Origin: Bacillota bacterium
GTDB lineage: Bacteria; Bacillota; DTU030; DUMP01
Direction of reading: 5' to 3'
DNA: 11,832 nt
Assembly (NCBI GenBank): GCA_012735455.1
Contig: JAAYHG010000051.1
Coordinates: 1 to 11,832, forward strand
Shown here: positions 1-9,075 of the stretch, in pieces
How positions within the stretch are numbered: position 1 is the first letter of the stretch
How the letters are laid out: each line of letters begins with the position of its first letter
Program-made: the position numbers and the translations under genes
Notes under the pieces: generated by a model
Seen by the model: the letters and a program-made list of their open reading frames with translations, nothing else
What the model was told of the DNA's origin: nothing
Databases searched by the model: none

Positions 1-2368
1 AGGTTACACCCTGCGTGTCGCGGCCCTGTCGCGAAATGTCGTCGGCCTGCAGCCGAATAAGGACACCGGCAGCACTGATAAGCATGAGATCATCACTGGG
101 TCGCATCACCTTCATGTCCACAACCGGCCCGTTGCGTCGTGAAGAACGGATCGCCTTCAGACCCTTTCCCCCCCGGCTCTGGGTCCGGAACTCATCCAGC
201 GCGGTGCGTTTACCGAAGCCGTTGGCAGTAACCACTACCAGATCCGCTCCCTTTTGCACCACACTAAGGCTTACGACTTCGTCCCCTGGGTTTAAGGTAA
301 TGCCGCGTACACCTCTAGCAGTCCGGCCCATGGGACGGATCTCTGCCTCGGAGAAACGTATGGCCTTGCCGCCGCGGGTACCCAGAAGGAGCTCGCGTTG
401 GCCATCAGTACGGCATACATAAATCAGTTCATCATTCTCTTCTAAGGTAATGGCCAGAAGCCCCATGCGCCGCTCAGAGTCAAAGTCCGTAAGTGGCGTC
501 TTCTTGACATAGCCGTTGCGCGTAGCCATGACCAGGTACTCCCCATCCCGGAACTCGCGCACACCCACCATGGCAGTCACCTTCTCCCCTTCTGCGAGAG
601 GAATGAGATTAACCACCGGAGTACCTTTGGCCTGCCGTCCTGCCTCTGGGATTTCATAGCCCTTAACACGATAAAGGCGGCCGCTGTTAGTAAAGAAGAG
701 AACATAATCGTGTGTGCTCATGGTGAGCAGGTGCCCTACAATATCCTCTTCTTTGGTTCCGGTTCCTATGATACCACGTCCGCCGCGGCGCTGGCTGCGG
801 TATGCCGCTACCGGTTGCCTTTTTGCATAGCCCTCTGCTGTAAGTGTCACTACCGTTTTTTCTTCCGGAATAAGGTCCTCTGGATTGAGACCACGAACAT
901 CGCTGGTAATGCGCGTCCGCCGGTCGTCACCATACTTCTCTTTCATCTCCAGGAGTTCTTCTTTGATGATCTGGTAGACCAAGGCCTCACTGGCCAAAAT
1001 GGCCCGGAGGCGCTCCAGGGTCTTGAGAAGCTCTTGATATTCCTCTTCGATCTTGCTGCGCTCAAGACCAGTCAGCCGCTGTAGCCGCATGTCGAGAATT
1101 GCTTGGGCTTGTTTATCGGTCAGGCCAAACTTGTCCATCAAACCCGCCTTGGCCTCGGCAACCGTCTGGGAGCCGCGGATAAGAGCAATAATGGCGTCAA
1201 TGTGGTCCAGGGCAATGCGTAGCCCCTCCAGGATGTGTGCCCGCTCCTCGGCCCGTGTAAGATCGTAGCGCGTCCTTCGTACCACTACGTCTTTCTGGTG
1301 ATCCAGGTAATAGCGCAGTACTTCTTTGAGGTTTAATACCCGCGGTTGACCATTGACTAGAGCCAACATGATAACGCCAAAGGTATCCTGAAGCTGGGTA
1401 CGGTGATACAGCTGGTTAAGAATGATATCGGCATTGGCCTCCCGCCGGAGCTCGATAACAATACGAATACCTTCTCGGCCAGACTCATCCCTCAGTTCTG
1501 TAATTCCTTCAATGCGCTTCTCCCGCACAAGCCTAGCAATGTTCTCAATAAGACGGGCCTTATTCACCATATAAGGCAGCTGGGTAACGATTATCTGCTG
1601 TTTCCCGTTCTTTGCCGTCTCAATACGGGCAACTGCCCGTATCTTTATGCTTCCGCGTCCAGTACTGTAGGCGGCACGGATGCTTTCACGCCCTAGAATA
1701 AGGCCGCCGGTGGGAAAATCAGGCCCCTTTACCACCTGCATCAGGTCACTTATTGTGGCCTCGGGGTTCTCGATGAGAAGTACAAGGGCATCTATAATTT
1801 CCCCTAGGTTATGGGGCGGAATATTGGTGGCCATGCCTACTGCGATACCGGACGAACCGTTGATAAGCAGATTAGGCACACGAGAGGGAAGGACTACCGG
1901 CTCTTTGAAACTTTCATCGAAGTTGGGGATGAAATCAACGGTATCTCTATCGATGTCTCGCAGCAACTCTAGCGCAATAGGGGCCAAGCGGGCTTCGGTG
2001 TACCGCATCGCTGCAGCGGCATCCCCATCTATAGAACCAAAGTTACCGTGTCCGTCCACCAAGGGATAGCGACAGGCAAAGTCCTGTGCTAGGCGCACCA
2101 TTGTATCATAGACCGCTGTATCTCCATGTGGGTGGTACTTAGCAAGCACTTCACCTACTACTCGAGCCGACTTCTTATGTGGCTTATCGGGCCACATACC
2201 GAGTTCACTCATGGCGTAGAGGATGCGCCGGTGCACTGGCTTCAAGCCGTCGCGCACATCGGGCAGGGCACGGCCAACGATAACACTCATGGCATAGTCC
2301 AGGTATGAGTTTTTCATCTCATCTTCAATTGCAATTGAAACAACCCGCTGGGCAGTATTTTCAGACAT
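1..2368 (-). CDS. gyrA: DNA gyrase subunit A (3' end beyond window)
   Basis: This is the breakage-reunion subunit of DNA gyrase, which introduces negative supercoils with GyrB. The reading frame is open for 789 codons from the ATG at 2368 to the window edge. The last visible residues ([13 protein letters not shown]) match the final blade of the C-terminal beta-pinwheel, so only a short tail is probably missing. Visible landmarks are the N-terminal [20 protein letters not shown] block, the quinolone-determining region ([11 protein letters not shown], with Thr84 and Asp88), the catalytic tyrosine Tyr123 in [10 protein letters not shown], and the GyrA-box QRRGGRG at residues 526-532. The GyrA-box is diagnostic of gyrase rather than topoisomerase IV ParC. 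A purine-rich stretch with GAAGGG lies about 8-9 nt upstream of the start. The gene follows gyrB by 74 bp with no convincing terminator, so the two are probably co-transcribed. Confidence 0.98.
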   Translation of the reverse strand, partial: MSENTAQRVVSIAIEDEMKNSYLDYAMSVIVGRALPDVRDGLKPVHRRILYAMSELGMWPDKPHKKSARVVGEVLAKYHPHGDTAVYDTMVRLAQDFACRYPLVDGHGNFGSIDGDAAAAMRYTEARLAPIALELLRDIDRDTVDFIPNFDESFKEPVVLPSRVPNLLINGSSGIAVGMATNIPPHNLGEIIDALVLLIENPEATISDLMQVVKGPDFPTGGLILGRESIRAAYSTGRGSIKIRAVARIETAKNGKQQIIVTQLPYMVNKARLIENIARLVREKRIEGITELRDESGREGIRIVIELRREANADIILNQLYHRTQLQDTFGVIMLALVNGQPRVLNLKEVLRYYLDHQKDVVVRRTRYDLTRAEERAHILEGLRIALDHIDAIIALIRGSQTVAEAKAGLMDKFGLTDKQAQAILDMRLQRLTGLERSKIEEEYQELLKTLERLRAILASEALVYQIIKEELLEMKEKYGDDRRTRITSDVRGLNPEDLIPEEKTVVTLTAEGYAKRQPVAAYRSQRRGGRGIIGTGTKEEDIVGHLLTMSTHDYVLFFTNSGRLYRVKGYEIPEAGRQAKGTPVVNLIPLAEGEKVTAMVGVREFRDGEYLVMATRNGYVKKTPLTDFDSERRMGLLAITLEENDELIYVCRTDGQRELLLGTRGGKAIRFSEAEIRPMGRTARGVRGITLNPGDEVVSLSVVQKGADLVVVTANGFGKRTALDEFRTQSRGGKGLKAIRSSRRNGPVVDMKVMRPSDDLMLISAAGVLIRLQADDISRQGRDTQGVT

Positions 2369-2442
2369 GGGCCTCTTCCCTTCTTTTGCGGACTGCAGGA
2401 CTCAGTCCTTCTGGTAACTAGCCGGGTTGAAAAGCTATCACA

Positions 2443-4423
<1,981 letters not shown>

Positions 4424-4425
<2 letters not shown>

Positions 4426-4457
4426 GAAAACTGCGGCCGAGCTCAGCGCCTGGCCGC
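4424..4457 (-). terminator. Intrinsic terminator after remB
   Basis: On the minus strand, GCGGCC (4452-4457) pairs with an inverted GGCCGC copy (4433-4438) to give a 6-bp all-GC stem with a 13-nt loop, followed by AGTTTTCTTG. The stem begins on the first base of the remB stop codon triplet in plus-strand terms. The U-rich tail runs into the weak -35 region of the gyrB promoter. The stem is short and the loop is long, so termination may be partial. Confidence 0.6.
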
Positions 4458-4717
4458 TACGCCTTACCACTCCTGTTAAGGAGGGTTTCACTACGACTGT
4501 CCAAAGTAAGCGAAGAGATAGGAGAAAGATAACCCCTATCCGTGGTAAGAACAAGGGACTTGGGCTCCGTATCCCCCACCTTGTTCAAAAGCCCTTCATC
4601 TTCGCTGATCTCAATAAACTCCCTGGTTGCAATCCCTTCCCTGGCGCTTCTCAGGTCCACTATCAGGATAATGTCTTTTGTCGGGACCATCACGTCGTTA
4701 CCGATGTGGAGGAACAT
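4457..4717 (-). CDS. remB: Extracellular matrix regulator RemB (DUF370)
   Basis: This is an 86-aa protein of the DUF370/RemA-RemB family. It resembles B. subtilis RemB (YaaB): it starts MFLHIGNDVMVPTKDIILIVDL and carries PKSLVLTTDRGYLSPISS, which corresponds to the PKSIVVT...YYSPLSS block of RemB. Its position between recF and gyrB is the family's usual locus. RemA is a ring-forming DNA-binding activator of biofilm-matrix and osmoprotection genes in Bacillus, and RemB was found in the same matrix screen but is less understood. Whether it does the same here is inference. The ATG at 4717 is preceded by AAGGAG (4726-4731) at 8 nt spacing. It starts 23 bp after the recF stop, so it is in the recF transcription unit. 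Confidence 0.93.
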   Translation of the reverse strand: MFLHIGNDVMVPTKDIILIVDLRSAREGIATREFIEISEDEGLLNKVGDTEPKSLVLTTDRGYLSPISSLTLDSRSETLLNRSGKA

Positions 4718-4740
4718 ATTTTCAGCTCCTTCTTGCCCTT

Positions 4741-5847
4741 TTACCCGGGCAGCAGTTCTCCTTGTCGCACGTTCCAGATCCTAGCAGATGATGATTTCAC
4801 CACCTGAGCCCCTTCAGCCGAGGTGATAAATGTTTGCGTGTTTAAGGTAGCTCTCATTGTGAGGTAGGAACGACGCTCCGGGTCAAGCTCCGAATAAACG
4901 TCATCCAGGAGGAGCAAGGGGTAGTCGCCGGTGCGAGCATAAATATACTCCACCTCAGCCAATTTCCACGCCAGGGCTGCGGTACGCTGCTCCCCTTGAG
5001 AACCATAACTCTTCAGATCGCGTCCTTCCAAAAGAAATTGAATATCATCACGCTGCGGACCACTCAAGGTAATTCCCCGATGCAATTCCTCACGCCGGTT
5101 CTTAACCAAGAGCTGCATGAAACTCGCCTCTACTTCCTTGCTGTCTGTTTCCGCAGAAAGGGGTACATTAGGAACGTAAGCTACGGCAAGCTTGCCGCCA
5201 GAGCTGAGCTCGCGGTAACGTTCTTCCACCCAAGGCGCGAGTTCCGCCAGCGCCGTTCGGCGCCTCTGTATAACCTCGGCTCCTTGTCGAGTAAGTTCGC
5301 TATCCCAAGCCTCAAGTGCCAGTTCACTACTTGCCGTGGGTGGCAGGTGTTTAAGATAGGTATTGCGCTGACTGAGAACACGGTTATACTCTCTAAGATA
5401 ATGGTAGTAGGTCGGGCTGGTCTGCAACAGAAGAAGGTTCAAGGCGCGGCGCCGCATCTCCGGCCCTCCCTTTACCATAGCTAAATCCTCAGGGGAGAAT
5501 GCGCCAGCCGTTACCTTACCGAACAGATTGGCTAACCGTGGCTGTTCTTCTCGATCAAGGCTCAATGTCTTGCCTCGTCCAACCCGCCAACGCAGCACAA
5601 TACTCAATTCACCCGTAGTCTTCTCAACCCGCGCACCTAAGGCAAAACCAAATGTGCCGAGCCGGGCCAATTCGGCATCGTAGTTGGTACGAAACGACTT
5701 CCCTGTCGCGAGAACAAAAATGGCCTCCAGTAGATTACTCTTTCCCTGACCGTTGGCACCTGTGATCACATTGAGTCCTGGCCCCGGCTCCCATTCAAGG
5801 GTAGACCAGTTTCGAAAATCGGACAAACTAAGACGCTTAAGCCGCAC
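4741..5847 (-). CDS. recF: DNA replication and repair protein RecF
   Basis: RecF is an SMC/ABC-like ATPase that works with RecO and RecR to load RecA on gapped DNA at stalled forks. The 368-aa length is typical. Visible motifs are the N-terminal LSLSDFRNW block, Walker A GANGQGKS (residues 30-37), the GPQRDD motif (263-268), the ABC signature region YGSQGEQR (from 281), and Walker B LLLLDD (311-316) followed by VYSELD. The start codon is GTG (5845-5847), with AAGGGGT (5855-5861) 7 nt upstream and overlapping the dnaN stop codon. An out-of-frame ATG overlaps this GTG as ATGTG. The gap from dnaN is 12 nt, so the genes are probably translationally coupled. No yaaA/rlbA-type S4-domain gene lies between dnaN and recF, unlike in B. 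subtilis. Confidence 0.97.
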   Translation of the reverse strand: MRLKRLSLSDFRNWSTLEWEPGPGLNVITGANGQGKSNLLEAIFVLATGKSFRTNYDAELARLGTFGFALGARVEKTTGELSIVLRWRVGRGKTLSLDREEQPRLANLFGKVTAGAFSPEDLAMVKGGPEMRRRALNLLLLQTSPTYYHYLREYNRVLSQRNTYLKHLPPTASSELALEAWDSELTRQGAEVIQRRRTALAELAPWVEERYRELSSGGKLAVAYVPNVPLSAETDSKEVEASFMQLLVKNRREELHRGITLSGPQRDDIQFLLEGRDLKSYGSQGEQRTAALAWKLAEVEYIYARTGDYPLLLLDDVYSELDPERRSYLTMRATLNTQTFITSAEGAQVVKSSSARIWNVRQGELLPG

Positions 5848-5859
5848 ATCGCTTACCCC

Positions 5860-6969
5860 TTACATCGCTGTACGCGTGCTGCCTGGCATTACCAGGTAAC
5901 GGTAGCCGCTCTGTCCTTCAGGGGAAATGACAGCTGCGCTGGCAGGACCAGTGAACTCCAAGAGAACACGCTCGGTAGATATAATACGCAGCGGTTCAAT
6001 GATGTAACGGCTGTTAAAGGAAATCTCTATCTCTTCCCCCTCTACCTCTGCTGCCACCAGTTCGTCCATACGGCCAATAGCAGCACTCTGGGCCCAGATA
6101 CTGATGCCATCCTCACCAACACCCAACCTCACAGCACTCACCTTATCGGCCGAAAAAAGCTCAGCCCGTTCCAGCGCTTCCAAGAATTCTATTCGCTCCA
6201 CCAGGACACGATGCGAGAATTCGCGAGGGATCACTGATTCATACGGCAGGTACTTTCCTTCTACCAAGCGCGAGACAAGGGTCCCCCCTTCACTGGTAAA
6301 CACCAGTTGGTTAGTAGCTGTCTTGATGATAACTTCACTTTGCCCCGTAATTAAGCGGGCCACTTCTTCGAGATTGCGGGCCGGCACTAAGTAGTCGCCC
6401 TTGGCTCCGCCAACATCCATCTCGTCTTCAGCCAAAGCCAGGCGGTGGCCATCAGTGGCCACAAAGCGTAGTTTACCTGCTTTAAATGAAATAAGAATGC
6501 TGGTTAATAGCTGCCTTAAACCGTCCCGGGCAGCAGCAAAACTCACCTTTTGAATAAGGGACCTTAAGGTTAACTCTGGCAGGCGGACCAACTCCGTGGC
6601 AGCTTGTGGCTTAACCTCTGGAAAGTCAGCCAAAGGCAATGTCAATAGTTGAAAGCGTGCCTGGCCAGCAGTTACCAAAACGTATTCATTTCCCTTCGCC
6701 TCGGCGAGGGTAAGCTCCCCTTCTGGCAGACGGCGAAGGATATCCACCAAGTAACGCGCTGGTAAAAGTACCTGTCCTTCCTCTTTAATCTCTGCTTCGA
6801 AACGGCACTCTATTCCTAATTCTAGATCTGTACCATTTAGGGTAACAGCAGTTCCCTGAGCGGTCACCAGGATACCAGTAAGGGCTGGTACAGTGCTCTT
6901 GCTTGCAACAGCGCGCAAGGTCGCCTGAGCAGCAATGAGAAAAGGTTCGCGGTCACTAGAAAACTTCAC
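5860..6969 (-). CDS. dnaN: DNA polymerase III beta subunit (sliding clamp)
   Basis: This is the ring-shaped processivity clamp that tethers DNA polymerase III and other partners to DNA. The 369-aa protein starts VKFSSDREPFLIAAQATLRAV and includes VPALTGI, TDLELGIE, the central VATDGHRLALAE block and a C-terminal YRYLVMPGSTRTAM, which is typical of the three-domain clamp. I chose the GTG at 6967-6969 because a strong GGAGG (6978-6982) is 8 nt upstream and the residues that follow align with the usual MKF start. An in-frame GTG at 6999 would place the Shine-Dalgarno site inside the gene and add 10 odd residues. The gene is separated from dnaA by about 250 bp of predicted origin DNA. No convincing promoter of its own was found. 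Confidence 0.97.
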   Translation of the reverse strand: MKFSSDREPFLIAAQATLRAVASKSTVPALTGILVTAQGTAVTLNGTDLELGIECRFEAEIKEEGQVLLPARYLVDILRRLPEGELTLAEAKGNEYVLVTAGQARFQLLTLPLADFPEVKPQAATELVRLPELTLRSLIQKVSFAAARDGLRQLLTSILISFKAGKLRFVATDGHRLALAEDEMDVGGAKGDYLVPARNLEEVARLITGQSEVIIKTATNQLVFTSEGGTLVSRLVEGKYLPYESVIPREFSHRVLVERIEFLEALERAELFSADKVSAVRLGVGEDGISIWAQSAAIGRMDELVAAEVEGEEIEISFNSRYIIEPLRIISTERVLLEFTGPASAAVISPEGQSGYRYLVMPGSTRTAM

Positions 6970-7001
6970 TTGACTCCCCTCCCGGGTTTTCGCTTTCACA
7001 A

Positions 7002-7216
7002 TTATCCACAGCGGATATTACTCCGTGTTTCATAGTAAGTGTATCTCGGAAAAGCAGCGTCGTAGTAATAGACGATGTGTAAATAGTGGACAAAGGACAA
7101 TAATTACTTGTCCACAACGCCTAATACTGGGGAAAAAAAGCGCATAATCTGTGGACAGGTAGTGTAAATGATGGGGAAAATCGTACCTGAGAGACGAAGA
7201 TAAGATGTTATCCCCA
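7002..7216. other. oriC, dnaA-dnaN part: DnaA-box cluster
   Basis: This spacer holds many DnaA-box-like 9-mers. They are a perfect TTATCCACA at 7002-7010 (+); TTGTCCACA at 7108-7116 (+, one mismatch); TTATCCCCA at 7208-7216 (+, one mismatch); TTGTCCACT at 7085-7093 (-); ATTTACACA at 7076-7084 (-); CTGTCCACA at 7150-7158 (-, two mismatches); and TTTTCCCCA at 7128-7136 and 7172-7180 (both -). In B. subtilis the matching dnaA-dnaN spacer contains the unwinding element of a bipartite origin, so this is the probable DUE-containing half of oriC. The assignment rests on motif density and gene context, not on measured replication initiation. Confidence 0.8.
7063..7093 (-). promoter_or_regulatory. Putative basal unwinding element: paired DnaA boxes plus DnaA-trios
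   Basis: Read on the minus strand (dnaA toward dnaN), two abutting box-like 9-mers, TTGTCCACT (7085-7093) and ATTTACACA (7076-7084), are followed after 4 bp (TCGT) by CTATTACTA (7063-7071). The complement of CTATTACTA reads 3'-GAT AAT GAT-5', three DnaA-trios in register. In B. subtilis, paired boxes next to 3'-GAT-type trios direct DnaA onto single-stranded DNA for origin melting. Here the order, the polarity and the side facing dnaN agree with that system. The boxes are not perfect and the sequence beyond the trios is not strongly AT-rich. Confidence 0.55.
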
Positions 7217-7218
7217 AC

Positions 7219-8556
7219 TTAACCGGCATTGTTTCTAATTAATTCGCGTAGGTGCCTTACAGTCTCCCTTAATTCAGCATCGCTCTCCAAGTTTATAGCG
7301 ATTTTTTCGCAACCATGTAGAACAGTGGTATGGTCGCGGCCTCCAAACTCATCCCCAATCTTAGGTAGGGAGGCATCTGTCAGTTCCCGGGCAAGGTACA
7401 TGGCGATCTGCCGTGGGCCGGCGATATTTCGAGTGCGACGTTTAGACATAAGGTCCTCTGGTCGCAGGTGGAAATACTCGGCCACTACTTTTTGGATAAG
7501 GTTTATGGTAATAGGCTGTACGCGATTTTCTGGCAGAATGTCCCGCAGGGCCTCTTCCACCACATCAGGAGTGAGATCGGCCTGATGCAGCTGGGAGTAA
7601 GCCAAGAGGCGGATTAAGGCACCTTCGAGCTCACGGATATTCGTGGTGATGCGAGTGGCAATGTACTGTAGCGCTTCGTCAGGTACTATTAGGTTTTCTA
7701 ACTGTGCCTTCTTTCTCAGGATGGCTACCCGAGTTTCCAAATCTGGCGGTTGGATGTCAGTGATAAGTCCCCACTCAAAACGCGAGCGCAGGCGATCTTC
7801 TAGTGTGGTGAGCTCTTTCGGCGGCCGGTCGCTGGAGACAATAATCTGTCGGTTGGCCTCATGCAGCGCATTAAAGGTATGAAAAAACTCTTCCTGCGTT
7901 CGTTCTTTTTTTACCAAGAACTGAATATCGTCGATCAAGAGTACGTCCTTATCCCGGTATTTAGCACGAAAGGCCGCGGTTTGGTCATCTTTAATACAAT
8001 TGATGAGTTCATTAGTGAAGGTTTCTGAAGAGACATAAACCACCCGCATGTGAGGTGAACGGGAGAGGATATAGTGACCAATGGCGTGCATGAGGTGAGT
8101 TTTACCTAGTCCTACCCCGCCATAGATAAAAAGAGGATTGTAGGCTTTAGAGGGACTTTCTGCCACCGCTAAAGCAGCGGCGTGGGCAAAGCGGTTGCTG
8201 TTACCTACGACAAAGGTGTCAAACACATAACGCGGATTAAGCTGGGGGCGATCTGGTAAACTAGGACGCACAGGAGTAGTCACAGGTTCAGTACTCGGTT
8301 CGTCGTCCCCGGGAAGAAGATAGTGTACTCGCAGATCTTCGGCACCGATAGCCCTGAGGGCCCGTTGAATAAGGCTGGAGTAAGAGGTTTCTAACCACTC
8401 GCGCGTATAAGCATTGGGAACAGAGATAAGTAGGTTTGTCCCCACAATAGCTACAGCACGAGTAGGGCGTAGCCAGTTGTCAAAACTTGTTCGCCCTAGT
8501 TCTTGCTCTATTATCCCTAGAGCTTGCCGCCAAATTTCTTGAGCTGTGGATGGCAA
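7219..8556 (-). CDS. dnaA: Chromosomal replication initiator DnaA
   Basis: This AAA+ initiator binds DnaA boxes, melts oriC and recruits the helicase. The protein is 445 aa. Domain I is at about 1-80 (QEIWRQALGIIEQELGRTSFDNWL), followed by a short linker at about 81-107. Domain III has Walker A GGVGLGKT (146-153), Walker B VLLIDD (205-210), the IIVSSDRPP sensor region (from 238) and LEDRLRSRFEWGL. Domain IV carries the DNA-binding signature GRDHTTVLHGCEKI (406-419). The start codon is TTG (8554-8556): an in-frame TGA lies one codon upstream of it, GAGGGGG (8564-8570) sits 7 nt away, and no internal ATG occurs before the AAA+ core. A TTG start may limit DnaA synthesis. An out-of-frame ATG overlaps the Shine-Dalgarno site. 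Box clusters on both sides and over the promoter imply autoregulation. Confidence 0.98.
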   Translation of the reverse strand: MPSTAQEIWRQALGIIEQELGRTSFDNWLRPTRAVAIVGTNLLISVPNAYTREWLETSYSSLIQRALRAIGAEDLRVHYLLPGDDEPSTEPVTTPVRPSLPDRPQLNPRYVFDTFVVGNSNRFAHAAALAVAESPSKAYNPLFIYGGVGLGKTHLMHAIGHYILSRSPHMRVVYVSSETFTNELINCIKDDQTAAFRAKYRDKDVLLIDDIQFLVKKERTQEEFFHTFNALHEANRQIIVSSDRPPKELTTLEDRLRSRFEWGLITDIQPPDLETRVAILRKKAQLENLIVPDEALQYIATRITTNIRELEGALIRLLAYSQLHQADLTPDVVEEALRDILPENRVQPITINLIQKVVAEYFHLRPEDLMSKRRTRNIAGPRQIAMYLARELTDASLPKIGDEFGGRDHTTVLHGCEKIAINLESDAELRETVRHLRELIRNNAG

Positions 8557-8587
8557 GGTTCAACCCCCTCATTGCAAGAGTGCACAA

Positions 8588-8622
8588 ATTATACACAGTT
8601 TTATCCACAGGTTGTGCATAAA
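8588..8622 (-). promoter_or_regulatory. dnaA promoter overlapped by DnaA boxes
   Basis: On the minus strand TATAAT lies at 8588-8593, giving a transcript start near 8581 and a leader of about 25 nt up to the TTG. No good -35 is present. The best fit is TGCACA at a 19-nt spacing, so the promoter is either weak or needs help. The box TTATACACA (8589-8597, +) covers the -10, TTATCCACA (8601-8609, +) lies in the spacer, and TTATGCACA (8613-8621, -) covers the -35 zone. DnaA bound there should block RNA polymerase, the usual negative feedback on dnaA. Confidence 0.6.
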
Positions 8623-8701
8623 CCTGCGGATAAAGGAGACACTGGAGGTAAGGAGAGGAAAATTTGTTAAGCCCAGGAACATAATAACATAGATATCCAC
8701 A
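8589..8701. other. oriC, dnaA-rpmH part: DnaA-box cluster
   Basis: Five box-like sites lie between dnaA and rpmH: TTATACACA at 8589-8597 (+), TTATCCACA at 8601-8609 (+, perfect), TTATGCACA at 8613-8621 (-), TTATCCGCA at 8625-8633 (-, one mismatch) and ATATCCACA at 8693-8701 (+, one mismatch). Four of them are packed into 45 bp. A purine-rich plus-strand segment (about 8633-8665) and an AT-rich stretch (about 8660-8697) lie between the fourth and fifth boxes. The position matches the upstream incA/incB half of the B. subtilis bipartite origin. Confidence 0.82.
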
Positions 8702-8764
8702 GGTCGGCAACTAGACAAGAGGACCATTAAAGTTGTTGTTTGGGACACGTCCTGCGGTTTTGGC

Positions 8765-8793
8765 TTGACAGTGCAGGAAGCCTCAAGTATAAT
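8765..8793 (+). promoter_or_regulatory. rpmH promoter (consensus housekeeping type)
   Basis: TTGACA (8765-8770) and TATAAT (8788-8793) are separated by exactly 17 nt and both match the vegetative sigma consensus in full. Transcription would start near 8800, leaving a leader of about 40 nt before the rpmH GTG. This is the strongest promoter seen in the window, as expected for a ribosomal-protein gene. It probably also drives rnpA, yidD, yidC and jag by readthrough. Confidence 0.92.
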
Positions 8794-8839
8794 TTTTCTG
8801 AAGCGTTACCGGGGAATAAGACGGAAGGAGTTTCATGCC

Positions 8840-8974
8840 GTGAAGAGGACATATCAACCGAACCGCAGACATCGCAAGAAGGCGCATGGGTTTTTGGTCC
8901 GTATGAGGACAAGGGGTGGGCGGAAGGTCTTGGCCCGGCGCCGTGCTAAGGGCAGGAAACGTATTTCCGCCTAA
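8840..8974 (+). CDS. rpmH: 50S ribosomal protein L34
   Basis: This is a 44-aa, highly basic ribosomal protein of the large subunit. It begins [20 protein letters not shown] after the initiator and ends [15 protein letters not shown], the full-length family pattern. The start is GTG (8840-8842), with AAGGAG (8825-8830) 9 nt upstream. An ATG at 8835-8837 sits between the two but reads ATG-CCG-TGA and ends on the GTG, so it is not the L34 start. A longer in-frame version starting at 8765 would begin on the -35 element itself and is excluded. The gene is the first of the rightward operon and diverges from dnaA. Confidence 0.98.
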   Translation: MKRTYQPNRRHRKKAHGFLVRMRTRGGRKVLARRRAKGRKRISA

Positions 8975-8990
8975 ACGGACGCAGAAACGC

Positions 8991-9038
8991 AAGGGGTTAG
9001 GGCGGGGCTGGACCTGATACCTGACCCCTTTTCTCGTC
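8991..9038 (+). terminator. Terminator-like hairpin between rpmH and rnpA
   Basis: AAGGGGTTAGG (8991-9001) pairs with CCTGACCCCTT (9020-9030) to form an 11-bp stem with one G-U wobble and an 18-nt loop. The T run overlaps the stem end and continues as TTCTCGTC. No promoter is obvious between this hairpin and rnpA, so it is more likely a partial terminator or an mRNA-stabilising/processing hairpin than a complete stop. Either role would let abundant L34 mRNA exceed rnpA mRNA. Confidence 0.65.
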
Positions 9039-9075
9039 ATCCCAGGTATAAAAAGGTGGTTAGGAGGCGACCGCC

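Noticed and set aside
15..2308. Several plus-strand reading frames of 60-135 codons opposite gyrA
   Set aside because: They lie antisense to a continuous, motif-complete gyrA, have arginine/serine-rich compositions typical of antisense shadows, and show no family motifs.
6970..6999. Longer dnaN starting at a GTG at 6999
   Set aside because: The strong SD lies inside this extension, and the extra residues do not resemble DnaN.
7066..7093. dnaN promoter with -35 TTGTCC and -10 TATTAC on the minus strand
   Set aside because: Each hexamer matches only 4 of 6 bases and both overlap the DnaA-box/trio element, so chance is likely.
8660..8701. AT-rich stretch in the dnaA-rpmH spacer as a second DNA-unwinding element
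   Set aside because: No trio repeat follows the adjacent box in the required orientation, and the stretch is short.
8480..8710. Minus-strand 76-codon frame overlapping the dnaA start
   Set aside because: It covers the box cluster, dnaA promoter and SD in a different frame and has no family resemblance.
8765..8839. Longer rpmH starting at 8765
   Set aside because: It would begin on the -35 hexamer of the consensus promoter, and L34 is 44 aa in the family.
8783..9040. Minus-strand frames opposite rpmH and its downstream spacer
   Set aside because: They are antisense to rpmH with no motifs, and no promoter or SD supports them.
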